A DNA stretch of 64,000 bases. It comes from Bacillus sp. NTK074B (GTDB lineage: Bacteria; Bacillota; Bacilli; Bacillales; Bacillaceae_B). The position numbers and the translations under genes are program-made. Position 1 is the stretch's first letter. Each line of letters begins with the position of its first letter. Below, in pieces: positions 45,013-52,863 of this stretch. Under the pieces are notes generated by a model. That model was not told the origin of the DNA. It made no database searches and was given only the letters and a program-made list of their open reading frames with translations. The stretch spans positions 1 through 64,000 of the forward strand of contig NZ_JAFKOH010000007.1 of NCBI RefSeq assembly GCF_017303375.1, given 5' to 3'.

Positions 45013-46121
45013 ATGCCCACTCCCTTTTTCTTTTTTCCTAAATATTTCAGTTTGACCAATATGAATAAAAAACTTGGATACACAAATGCAAGAATAAAGC
45101 TCGTAGAACCAACCTTATCGGTAATGGTATTCATGGTCAACCGATCGTTTACAAATACAGACAAAACCCATAGGAGGATGGCGAATAGATAAATGGCTTT
45201 CTTCTGAGAAAATCGAAATACTCTCTTCATTCCCCTGGAAGCTACCCAAAAGTATAAGCAGATGTTGGGAAGAATGACCATCATCCAAAATGAGACGGCA
45301 ATAAATTCGAAACGCTCAAGATTAGGGATTCGTAAAATTTTAAACATGGACAGGACTGGCCAAATCGTCTTTAACAACGCATCTTCAGAGAAGAAGCCAA
45401 TACAGACAACCGTAACAAGAGTAAAAAGAAACGTAGAGTATCCAGTCCCGATAAGGGCGTATTTCAATATCTTCCTTTTTTCCTTAACATAGGGGTAGAG
45501 AAACAAGACTAATTCAAAACCGATGATACTGAAGCTTGATTTATAAACTCCCATGATAAGTTCTTTTGGGGAAGACGTCAGAACGGGCTGAAGATGATTG
45601 AAATTCATGAATTTGATTGGAGTATAAATCATAAACAGTAGCCAGAAAGCAAGGATAAGCCCTAAAAAGGTAATTCCAACCACCACTCTTATTCCCCCCA
45701 GAACCCCATACACCAGTAAGCAGATTAACAGTCCCATCAAAAGCCATGTGGGCATTTTGGGGAAGATCCATGCTTGGACCATTTCAATATAGTTCATCAG
45801 GATAACATAGGTGACGCTCAGGTAAAATCCTATATAAAGGACATTGAATACCTTACTCAACCAATTTCCGTATAGGTCCATGTGGATACCATATAAGTCT
45901 GCGCTTTCATAGGTTTCTAGCATCTTAATCATTAGAAACAACACAAGGCAGACCAGTGTTCCGGCTAAAATGACCGAAATCCATGCATCTCTTTTGGCTT
46001 CTATAAAGATGATTCTCGGTAAACCTGCAATTCCTACTCCGGTCTGGGCGGTATGTAAAACAAACATCATCAGAAATGCGTTAAACATGAGCCGCTCTTT
46101 AGGATTCACATTAATTTCCAT
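45009..46121 (-). CDS. gerB: Spore germination permease GerB-type (operon 2)
   Basis: APC-superfamily membrane subunit, about 370 aa and ten helices, beginning with ERLMFNAFLMMFVLHTAQTG and VGIAGLPRIIF in the region that forms the ligand pocket of APC transporters. ATG 46121 has AAAGGGTG 6 nt upstream; GTG 46130 is also in frame. It lies 12 nt after gerA and overlaps gerC. The ligand-facing helices differ clearly from the GerB of operon 1, consistent with another germinant. Confidence 0.92.
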   Translation of the reverse strand: MEINVNPKERLMFNAFLMMFVLHTAQTGVGIAGLPRIIFIEAKRDAWISVILAGTLVCLVLFLMIKMLETYESADLYGIHMDLYGNWLSKVFNVLYIGFYLSVTYVILMNYIEMVQAWIFPKMPTWLLMGLLICLLVYGVLGGIRVVVGITFLGLILAFWLLFMIYTPIKFMNFNHLQPVLTSSPKELIMGVYKSSFSIIGFELVLFLYPYVKEKRKILKYALIGTGYSTFLFTLVTVVCIGFFSEDALLKTIWPVLSMFKILRIPNLERFEFIAVSFWMMVILPNICLYFWVASRGMKRVFRFSQKKAIYLFAILLWVLSVFVNDRLTMNTITDKVGSTSFILAFVYPSFLFILVKLKYLGKKKKGVGI

Positions 46122-46133
46122 ACATAACACCCT

Positions 46134-47693
46134 TTACTCGTCAACGTCTTTTTTCTGTTTTGCCTTTTTCAGGGGAATGCGCATTTTATCCATTGGATGA
46201 TTGGATACGGGACGCTTGACCAAATATTGATACGGCATGCGAAAAAGGCTGTACTTCAAGTCGGAGAATCTAAATGGGTAGATGGGAGATAGATATGGCC
46301 TGCCAAGGGTTGTGATTTTCAATAAATGGATGAGCAAAAAGCAAAAGCAGAACATGATACCAACACCACCATACAGCCCTGCCATCAAAATAATCGGGAA
46401 GCGTATGATTCTTACTGCAGTTCCAATTGCATAGCTTGGCGCTGTAAAAGAACCGAGGGCGGAGATGGCGATGATGATGATCAGAATATTACTCGTAAAT
46501 CCGGCTTGAACGGAAGCCTGTCCAATGACAATACCTCCTACGATCCCCATCGTCTGGCCCACCTTGGTCGGCAGCCTCGCTCCGGCTTCTCTTAACAATT
46601 CAATAATGAACTCGAGTAGCAACGCCTCGAATACAGGTGGGAAGGGGACATTCGATCGTGATTGACCAAGGGACACCAGGAGTGCAGAAGGTATTACTTC
46701 ATAATGGTACGTTAGAACAGCCACATAAGCAGGTGTGAGAAGAATTGAAAAAAAGATGGCGACAAACCTTACCATTCTAAGAAAAGTGCCCATATTCCAT
46801 CTCATGTAAATATCTTCCGTCGATTCAAAGAAATTCATGAATGTTGACGGACCGATAATTGCCGTGGGGCTTCGGTCCACCAATACGGCGATCTTTCCAT
46901 GAAGGAGGGATATGGTACATCGATCAGGAAGCTCAGTTGTAATGAATTGTGGAAAAAATGTTATGGAATTGTCTTCGATCATCTGGGCGAGTACCGTTGA
47001 ATCTACAATGCTGTCGACTTCGATTTCTGTGATACGTTGTCGGAATGTATTGACGTTTTCTTCTTCTGCAATGTCCTTTATGTACACCATCTGAACCTTT
47101 TTCTTTGTTCTTGACCCGATTGTGTATGTTTCTACACATAGCTTGGGATCATTAATGTTTGAACGGATCAAATTCAAGTTTTTCGTTATAGACTCTGTGA
47201 AAGAAATTTTAGGACCGAATACAAGGGATTCCGTTTCCGCTTTCTCCAATGCACGGGTGCCCTTATCCGCAACATCCGCCAATATTCCGTGTGTATCTCC
47301 TTCTCTAAAGATATAAGCGGTGCCGTTGACCAGATTATCGACTACATCATTGATGGAATTAGTAACTGTGAGTTTTGCAATATTTATTGTATCTTTGATC
47401 TGTTGGTAATTCACTTCTCCATCGGCTTCTTCTATTGGCCGAATAATGCTATCTTGCATGGAGGTTGCATTAATCATGTCGTCAAAGTATGTCACAGCGA
47501 TTGATTGATCTCCATTTGTGATGGTCCTCAAGACTAAATCTTCACTATTGCTTACTAACGAGAGTAATTCTTTATGAAACGTCTCAATTTCAAAACTATG
47601 AGGGGATTCTTGTTCTATGTCCTCTTGCACTTTTTTTCGTCTAAACACTGAATTCAACACCCTAAACCTTAATTTAATGATTAGATTTCCCAT
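46134..47693 (-). CDS. gerA: Spore germination protein GerA-type (operon 2)
   Basis: First subunit of the second receptor, 519 aa. Soluble N-terminal domain (about 30-280) with SFEIETFHKELLSLVSNSED, then membrane helices with TPAYVAVLTYHYEVIP, FIIELLREAGARLP and VGIMFCFCFLLIHLL, matching the family. The assigned ATG (47693) has only a weak ribosome binding site; TTG 47657 with AAGG 9 nt upstream is an alternative. Ends in a long basic tail (MRIPLKKAKQKKD). Repeat A copy 3 lies directly upstream, within about 40 nt of the start, and may contain or displace the promoter. Confidence 0.93.
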   Translation of the reverse strand: MGNLIIKLRFRVLNSVFRRKKVQEDIEQESPHSFEIETFHKELLSLVSNSEDLVLRTITNGDQSIAVTYFDDMINATSMQDSIIRPIEEADGEVNYQQIKDTINIAKLTVTNSINDVVDNLVNGTAYIFREGDTHGILADVADKGTRALEKAETESLVFGPKISFTESITKNLNLIRSNINDPKLCVETYTIGSRTKKKVQMVYIKDIAEEENVNTFRQRITEIEVDSIVDSTVLAQMIEDNSITFFPQFITTELPDRCTISLLHGKIAVLVDRSPTAIIGPSTFMNFFESTEDIYMRWNMGTFLRMVRFVAIFFSILLTPAYVAVLTYHYEVIPSALLVSLGQSRSNVPFPPVFEALLLEFIIELLREAGARLPTKVGQTMGIVGGIVIGQASVQAGFTSNILIIIIAISALGSFTAPSYAIGTAVRIIRFPIILMAGLYGGVGIMFCFCFLLIHLLKITTLGRPYLSPIYPFRFSDLKYSLFRMPYQYLVKRPVSNHPMDKMRIPLKKAKQKKDVDE

Positions 47694-47728
47694 GTATATG
47701 ATTCTTACTCATGGAGTTGCCTGGTTCA

Positions 47729-47955
47729 TTTAATAAGGCTGTTTTCGCAAAGATGCTCTGTCATATAGAGTGTGGTGCAGGAGGGTGAAGAGAACTGCTC
47801 CCCTTTCCACGGACGTTCGGCCGAGCCTCCTCAGCAAAAAAGCCGAGGAGGCTCACCGCCAGCCCTGCGGAAAGCGAGCACCTGTAGCGGAAATCAACCG
47901 CCACTCCCTACATCCAAATGCAAAAATGTTTACGAAAACACCCTTTAATAAACAA
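47729..47955 (+). repeat. Dispersed repeat family A, copy 3 (MITE-like)
   Basis: Begins AATAAGGCTGTTTTCGCAAAG and ends with the near-complementary TTTACGAAAACACCCTTTAAT, giving imperfect terminal inverted repeats. Inside are the shared core (GCTCTGTCATATAGAGTG, then TGGTGCAGGAGGGTGA) and a strong hairpin GAGCCTCCTC...GAGGAGGCTC. About 225 bp with no coding capacity. Confidence 0.75.
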
Positions 47956-48007
47956 ATGTAAATAATATGGATGAATACCGGGAAAGATAGTAGAGGAGGT
48001 GAATCAA

Positions 48008-48139
48008 ATGAGCAACAGTAAAAGAGATGCATCACAGGCAGCTCTGGGTTCTTCTCAATTAGAAGGGCAGGGAATGACCAGTCAGGAAGTTCCGGGTGGA
48101 GTGAAAGTATCTTCAACAAGTTCTAAACAGAAAAAATGA
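48008..48139 (+). CDS. Small Ser/Gln-rich protein (43 aa), possibly spore-associated
   Basis: A 43-codon frame with a perfect AGGAGGTGA ribosome binding site. The product is hydrophilic, rich in Ser, Gln, Gly and Lys and lacks aromatics (MSNSKRDASQAALGSSQLEG ... TSSKQKK). Such composition is common in small acid-soluble spore proteins and other spore-core peptides, but I cannot match it to a named SASP. Monocistronic between repeat A copy 3 and the YdjO-like gene. Confidence 0.65.
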   Translation: MSNSKRDASQAALGSSQLEGQGMTSQEVPGGVKVSSTSSKQKK

Positions 48140-48209
48140 ACGTTTTCTCTTCTGGCTCTTTACATAATGATCTAACTTAAGCATGGATATATTAAAATGA
48201 TGTCAAGTA

Positions 48210-48218
48210 TGGTATAAT
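48210..48218 (+). promoter_or_regulatory. Extended -10 promoter of the YdjO-like gene
   Basis: TGGTATAAT is a perfect extended -10 element (TGnTATAAT). The -35 region is weak. The predicted 5' UTR is about 130 nt, as in cold-shock mRNAs. Confidence 0.6.
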
Positions 48219-48356
48219 GGAAATAATCGATGCATTTAATCCGATTAATTAACTATTACTGACCACATATTATCTGCAGCATACATTACCACAATCACAT
48301 TTTCCTGTTAGAAAGCTTAGCAAGAAAATCCTACTTATCTTAAAGGAGGACGTTCA

Positions 48357-48572
48357 ATGGCTTTTGGTCGTAGAAATCAAGTTGAGGAAGAAATCAAAAC
48401 AGAGGAAACAAAGATTTGGGCTTGTTCCGCTGAAGATTGTAAGGGCTGGATGAGAGATAATTTTAAAAGTGAAGATACACCTAAGTGTCCGCTTTGTAAA
48501 GAAGACATGGTGACTTCCACAAAGGTTTTGCAAGTCGTGGATAATCCCCATCCTACAATAAAATCATCATGA
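48357..48572 (+). CDS. Cold-inducible protein YdjO family
   Basis: A 71-aa small zinc-ribbon-like protein. Four cysteines in two pairs are visible (CSAEDCKGWMR and CPLCKEDM), and the wording matches the YdjO family, which is cold-inducible in B. subtilis. A strong AAAGGAGG site sits 7 nt before the ATG. The long untranslated leader with an extended -10 promoter fits post-transcriptional cold control. Function probably RNA- or protein-binding; not established. A strong terminator follows. Confidence 0.88.
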   Translation: MAFGRRNQVEEEIKTEETKIWACSAEDCKGWMRDNFKSEDTPKCPLCKEDMVTSTKVLQVVDNPHPTIKSS

Positions 48573-48580
48573 TTGATCGC

Positions 48581-48613
48581 AAAGAACCAATCCCTGATTG
48601 GTTCTTTTTTTCT
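48581..48613 (+). terminator. Terminator of the YdjO-like gene
   Basis: AAAGAACCAATC / GATTGGTTCTTT with a 3-nt loop and a T7 run. Confidence 0.92.
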
Positions 48614-48707
48614 TTCCTTGTGAATCCATAAATGAAAAAAATGTTTAAACTCTTTTTTTACATTTGAATAGTATGTATTGTATTTATGTATTAAAGGAGG
48701 GAGCACC

Positions 48708-48842
48708 ATGTCCAAAAAAGAGAAGGAAGTAAAAAGTACTTCCACGGAAAACGATCGTAAAGAAACAGTGTGGGACGGCTTTTGGAAGCTGTCTAAGTCT
48801 GTTGACAAAAATAAAGAAGAAAAAACAGTTAAATGGTTCTGA
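48708..48842 (+). CDS. Small charged protein (44 aa)
   Basis: A 44-codon frame with AAAGGAGGGAG ideally placed and its own terminator after the stop. The product is lysine- and glutamate-rich with a conserved-looking aromatic middle (ETVWDGFWKLSKSVDK) and ends VKWF. It is soluble and could form an amphipathic helix at a membrane or act as a small stress peptide; no family is recognised. Confidence 0.65.
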   Translation: MSKKEKEVKSTSTENDRKETVWDGFWKLSKSVDKNKEEKTVKWF

Positions 48843-48855
48843 TGAAGTGAAGGGG

Positions 48856-48893
48856 CTGTACATGGGTATGAATGCGCATGTACAGTTTTTTTT
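48856..48893 (+). terminator. Terminator of the 44-aa gene
   Basis: CTGTACATG / CATGTACAG around a 12-nt loop, then eight T residues. Confidence 0.9.
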
Positions 48894-48955
48894 ATGTTTA
48901 ATCCCATCCGATAGAGGTAAAGAGAAACATAACCAACTTGAAGGAGGAAGGTCCA

Positions 48956-50554
48956 TTGAAGTTATCAAATGTACGATTGTATGACGGCTTGGAGTATACT
49001 GATCCCACTAAGAAATACAGTGTAACGTTCGAGGACGGAAGGATCAGGGACATTATAGAAGGAGGGAAGCAAGGGACGGAAGATGCAATCGATGGGATGG
49101 AAAGAGTGCTGTCCCCTGCATTTCATGATTCACATATGCACTTTTTACGGTATGGATTAATGAAAAGCGAATTGGATCTTAGGCATGTGGAAAGCTGGGA
49201 AGAAATGAAAAATGAAGTACGTGACTATTACCCTGAAATGGAAACAGGGGACTGGGTTGTTGGAAGGGGTCTTAATGATAGCAACTTTAAAGATCGACAA
49301 GACCTACTGACAGGGAAGGACCTGGATGAACTGCATTTACATACGTACATGTTTTTTCTTCATCAGGACGGTCATGAATGCGTCGTGAATCATAAAGTGC
49401 TCGATTTACTAAAGGAGGAAGATGAATTCAAGGACATTCCTGATGTTTTTAAAGAAACAGACGATCACGGGGAATGGACAGGGCGGTTTAAAGACAGTGC
49501 CGTTCACTACATTAAGCATCACTTCCGCGGCCGGAGTTCCGATGATGCGAAGGAGGCGATCAAACACGGGATCCCCCACATGCTTAAACACGGAATCACA
49601 ACCCTGCACACGGATGACTTGAATTTCATCGGATCCTATGATCGGCTATGGACGGCCTATAGCGGGTTGGAGAAAGAGGGAGAGTTGCCGCTAAGGGTCT
49701 ATCTGCATCATTACATCTTTAAAAAGGAACATCTGCAGGATTTTCTTGAACGTCATCCTCACCGCACGGGTGAAGGGAGCGATTATGTCAAGGTAGGGGC
49801 CGTGAAAATCTTCCTGGATGGGACTCAGCGCCTTCATACTTCTGCCATGAGGATTCCGTATAAGGACAAGCCTGATACTGTGGGTACGTTGATTTATTCT
49901 CAAGAAGAGTTGAATGAACTGATCAGGCTGGCAAGCGAAAATCGGATGCAGGTGGCCATGCATGCCATCGGTGATAAAGCCGTGGAACAGGCCATTACGG
50001 CACTGGAACAGGAAGAGGCCCGGACCGATACCTATCACCACCGGATCATTCATGCCCAGACTCTAGGCGAGGACTTACTGTACCGTCTGGGGAAAATCAA
50101 GCCCACCATTGAAACCCAGCCTTCTTTCTTGATGGGGGAATGGGATCAAAAGGAGAAATGGGTCGGTGAAGATCTGGCGCCCTATTGCGATGCGTTCAAG
50201 AGCATCATCAATCATGATGTCCCTTACACATTAAGTTCTGACTTGCCTATCGGCTCCATTGATCCGTTCGAGGGTATGTTCGCAGCCGTCAACAGGACCG
50301 ATCTATCCGGTAGACCTGAAGGGGGATGGCAGCCTCAGGAGAAGCTGACGGTAAATGAGGCATATCGTGGATACACATCCATGCCGACCCTTATCGAATT
50401 AAATGAACCTCATAATACAGGAACCATCTCCCCAGGGGAACGCGCCGACTTCATCTTGCTGGATCGGCATCCATTGGAAGTTGGAACAGTTGACCTGAAC
50501 AATATCAGGGTGGTAGAAACCTGGCATGATGGTAAGAAGGTTTATTCGGTATAA
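48956..50554 (+). CDS. Amidohydrolase family protein (YtcJ-like)
   Basis: Metal-dependent amidohydrolase of 532 aa in the amidohydrolase-3/YtcJ group. Metal ligands can be placed: HDSHMHF near residue 64 (H-x-H), a Lys or Glu in GAVKIFLDG, HAIGDKAVEQA (His), HAQTL (His) and the C-terminal Asp in SSDLPIGS. A beta-sandwich segment formed by the N- and C-termini flanks the barrel. TTG 48956 has AAGGAGGAAGG 4-6 nt upstream. Substrates of the group are cyclic amides or N-acyl compounds; here unknown. Not in an operon. Confidence 0.88.
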   Translation: MKLSNVRLYDGLEYTDPTKKYSVTFEDGRIRDIIEGGKQGTEDAIDGMERVLSPAFHDSHMHFLRYGLMKSELDLRHVESWEEMKNEVRDYYPEMETGDWVVGRGLNDSNFKDRQDLLTGKDLDELHLHTYMFFLHQDGHECVVNHKVLDLLKEEDEFKDIPDVFKETDDHGEWTGRFKDSAVHYIKHHFRGRSSDDAKEAIKHGIPHMLKHGITTLHTDDLNFIGSYDRLWTAYSGLEKEGELPLRVYLHHYIFKKEHLQDFLERHPHRTGEGSDYVKVGAVKIFLDGTQRLHTSAMRIPYKDKPDTVGTLIYSQEELNELIRLASENRMQVAMHAIGDKAVEQAITALEQEEARTDTYHHRIIHAQTLGEDLLYRLGKIKPTIETQPSFLMGEWDQKEKWVGEDLAPYCDAFKSIINHDVPYTLSSDLPIGSIDPFEGMFAAVNRTDLSGRPEGGWQPQEKLTVNEAYRGYTSMPTLIELNEPHNTGTISPGERADFILLDRHPLEVGTVDLNNIRVVETWHDGKKVYSV

Positions 50555-50563
50555 GTAAATGTC

Positions 50564-50595
50564 GAAGCCCCCACTAGGTGCAGGGGGCTTTTTTT
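50564..50595 (+). terminator. Terminator of the amidohydrolase gene
   Basis: AAGCCCCC / GGGGGCTT stem with 10-nt loop and following T run. Confidence 0.92.
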
Positions 50596-50681
50596 CTGGA
50601 AACTTATCGACTTCCTATTGGCACGTCCTCTTATCTTTAATAAAATATAGGGATAAGAATGTTATTTTTGGAGGGAAGCTT

Positions 50682-52811
50682 GTGATAGCAGAAGCAAAAC
50701 AGGTATTAAAGCAGTACTTTGGTTATGATGAATTCAGGAACGGTCAGGAACGGATTATTCAATACATATTGGACGGGAAAAACACGGTCGGTATTATGCC
50801 GACGGGTGGGGGGAAGTCTCTGTGTTACCAAATCCCCGCACTGATGCTTGATGGTGTTACCCTTGTGATCTCCCCTCTCATATCCCTGATGAAAGACCAG
50901 GTGGATTCATTAATACACCAAGGGATTCCGGCTACCTATATTAATAGCACATTATCCACCAGTGAAGTGGAGAATAGAATGGAAGAGATTTCTTTAGGGG
51001 AATACAAGCTCGTTTATATCGCTCCTGAGAGATTGGAATCATATGGATTCGTCCGTTTTCTCAATACATTGTCCATCCCCCTTGTAGCTGTGGATGAAGC
51101 ACACTGTTTATCCCAATGGGGTCATGATTTCAGACCGAGTTATCTAGGCATCGACAAGGCAGTGAACCAGCTTCAGTCACATCCCACAATCCTTGCACTC
51201 ACAGCAACCGCTACCCCTCAGGTCCAGGAAGATATCCTCCATCACTTACATATTCCGGATCAATATAAAGTGTTAACTGGATTTCAGAGGACGAACTTGT
51301 TCTTCCAGGTGGTGAAGGGGGAAGACCGAAGGCGATGGGTGGAAAGGTATGTAAAGAAGAATCATCAGCATTCCGGCATCATTTACTGTGCTACACGGAA
51401 GGAAGTTGAAAATCTTTTTATGCATCTTGAGAAAAAAGGTTTCTCCGTCGGGAAATATCATGGCGGCTTGTCTGATGGAGTAAGACAGCAGCAGCAGGAT
51501 GCCTTCCTGAATGATTCCATCACGATCATGATTGCAACCAATGCATTCGGGATGGGGATCAATAAATCGAACGTCCGCTTTTGTATTCATTATCAAATTC
51601 CAAAGAATATGGAGGGGTACTATCAGGAAGCGGGCAGGGCAGGACGTGATGGGGTGGACAGTGAATGTATCTTATTATTTTCACCTCAGGATATTCAGAC
51701 TCAGAGGTACATCATCGACCAGAACATCGTCAATCAGGAGCTGCACGATAATGAGATGCAGAAACTGCGGGATATGATTGATTTTGTCCATACAGAAACA
51801 TGTCTGCAAAACTATATTTTAGCCTATTTCGGTGAACAGATAGACGAAGCATGCGGCCATTGCAGTAACTGCCTGGATGATAGGGAATCCGAGGATGTAA
51901 CGAGAGAGGCACAAATGGTTTTATCCTGTATGATGCGAATGAATGAAAGGTTCGGCACCTCACTCATCAGCGGTGTACTCACGGGTTCCAAGAATAAAAA
52001 GATCCTGGATTGGGGATTCGACCGGTTATCCACTTATGGATTGATGAAAGAACAATCCCAGAAGGAAGTGGGCCTGTTCATCGATTACCTTATTTCAGAG
52101 GGGGTCATTCAAGTAGAGGGAGGAAGCTTTCCTATCCTCAGGGTTTCCTCCAAAGGCAAAGAGGTATTGATGGGGGAAAGAAGCGTAACGAGAAAGGTGC
52201 AGCCTACAGTTACAGCTATCATACCAAGAGAAGATGGATTGTTCCAGGCATTGCGGACACTCCGTAAGTCGATTGCGGATTCAGAAGGAGTGCCGCCTTT
52301 CGTCATTTTCTCTGATAAGTCGCTTCAGGACATGTGTGTAAAGAAGCCGAAAACATCAGAGGAATTCATGCAGGTCAGCGGAGTCGGTGAAAACAAACTG
52401 AATCGGTATGGGGAAATCTTCATAAACGAAATCTTCGCCTTTTCCCGTGAGAATCCTGAACATGAAGCCGAGGACGTCAAGCCTTCCCGACCACGGAGGA
52501 CGAGTCAGTCCGATATAGCGTCCCATTTAATCAGCTATGAGCTGTTTAACAATAATATGGATGTAAAAGCCATTGCGAAAGAGCGGGGGATGACCACGGC
52601 AACGATAGAAAATCACATCATCCGTTCTTATCAGGAAGGGATTGCGGACGACTGGAACATCCTGTTTACAGAGGAAGAAGAAGCTTTGATTGAAGAGGCG
52701 GTCTTGAAAGCAGGGACGGACCTCCTGAAACCCATCAAAGAAGAATTACCGAAACATATAAGCTATTTCCAAATTAAAGGATACTTGGTTAAACACGGAG
52801 AGTATCAGTAA
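50682..52811 (+). CDS. recQ: ATP-dependent DNA helicase RecQ
   Basis: Superfamily 2 3'-5' DNA helicase used in replication-fork repair and recombination, 709 aa. Helicase core: Walker A MPTGGGKSLCYQIP (about 42-55), DEAH box AVDEAHCLSQWGHDFRPSY, motif III LTATATP, motif V/VI ATNAFGMGINKSNV and QEAGRAGRDG. Then the zinc-binding cysteines (CLQNY, CGHCSNC), the winged-helix RQC region, an HRDC domain (FQALRTLRKSIADSEG...PPFVIFSDKSLQDM) and a C-terminal helix-turn-helix (AIAKERGMTTATIENHI). GTG 50682 has TTGGAGGG; the frame is open 41 codons upstream without homology. Confidence 0.95.
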   Translation: MIAEAKQVLKQYFGYDEFRNGQERIIQYILDGKNTVGIMPTGGGKSLCYQIPALMLDGVTLVISPLISLMKDQVDSLIHQGIPATYINSTLSTSEVENRMEEISLGEYKLVYIAPERLESYGFVRFLNTLSIPLVAVDEAHCLSQWGHDFRPSYLGIDKAVNQLQSHPTILALTATATPQVQEDILHHLHIPDQYKVLTGFQRTNLFFQVVKGEDRRRWVERYVKKNHQHSGIIYCATRKEVENLFMHLEKKGFSVGKYHGGLSDGVRQQQQDAFLNDSITIMIATNAFGMGINKSNVRFCIHYQIPKNMEGYYQEAGRAGRDGVDSECILLFSPQDIQTQRYIIDQNIVNQELHDNEMQKLRDMIDFVHTETCLQNYILAYFGEQIDEACGHCSNCLDDRESEDVTREAQMVLSCMMRMNERFGTSLISGVLTGSKNKKILDWGFDRLSTYGLMKEQSQKEVGLFIDYLISEGVIQVEGGSFPILRVSSKGKEVLMGERSVTRKVQPTVTAIIPREDGLFQALRTLRKSIADSEGVPPFVIFSDKSLQDMCVKKPKTSEEFMQVSGVGENKLNRYGEIFINEIFAFSRENPEHEAEDVKPSRPRRTSQSDIASHLISYELFNNNMDVKAIAKERGMTTATIENHIIRSYQEGIADDWNILFTEEEEALIEEAVLKAGTDLLKPIKEELPKHISYFQIKGYLVKHGEYQ

Positions 52812-52818
52812 GAAATGA

Positions 52819-52853
52819 AAAAAAGCAGGCGCCCGTCAGGCAGCCTGCTTTTT
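52819..52853. terminator. Bidirectional terminator between recQ and the ABC-F gene
   Basis: AAAAAAGCAGGC / GCCTGCTTTTT with a 12-nt loop between convergent genes. Confidence 0.9.
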
Positions 52854-52863
52854 CTTGTCAGTA

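Noticed and set aside
48377-48968. Minus-strand frames of 176 and 94 codons over the YdjO-like and 44-aa genes
   Set aside because: They cross two plus-strand terminators and lack ribosome binding sites.
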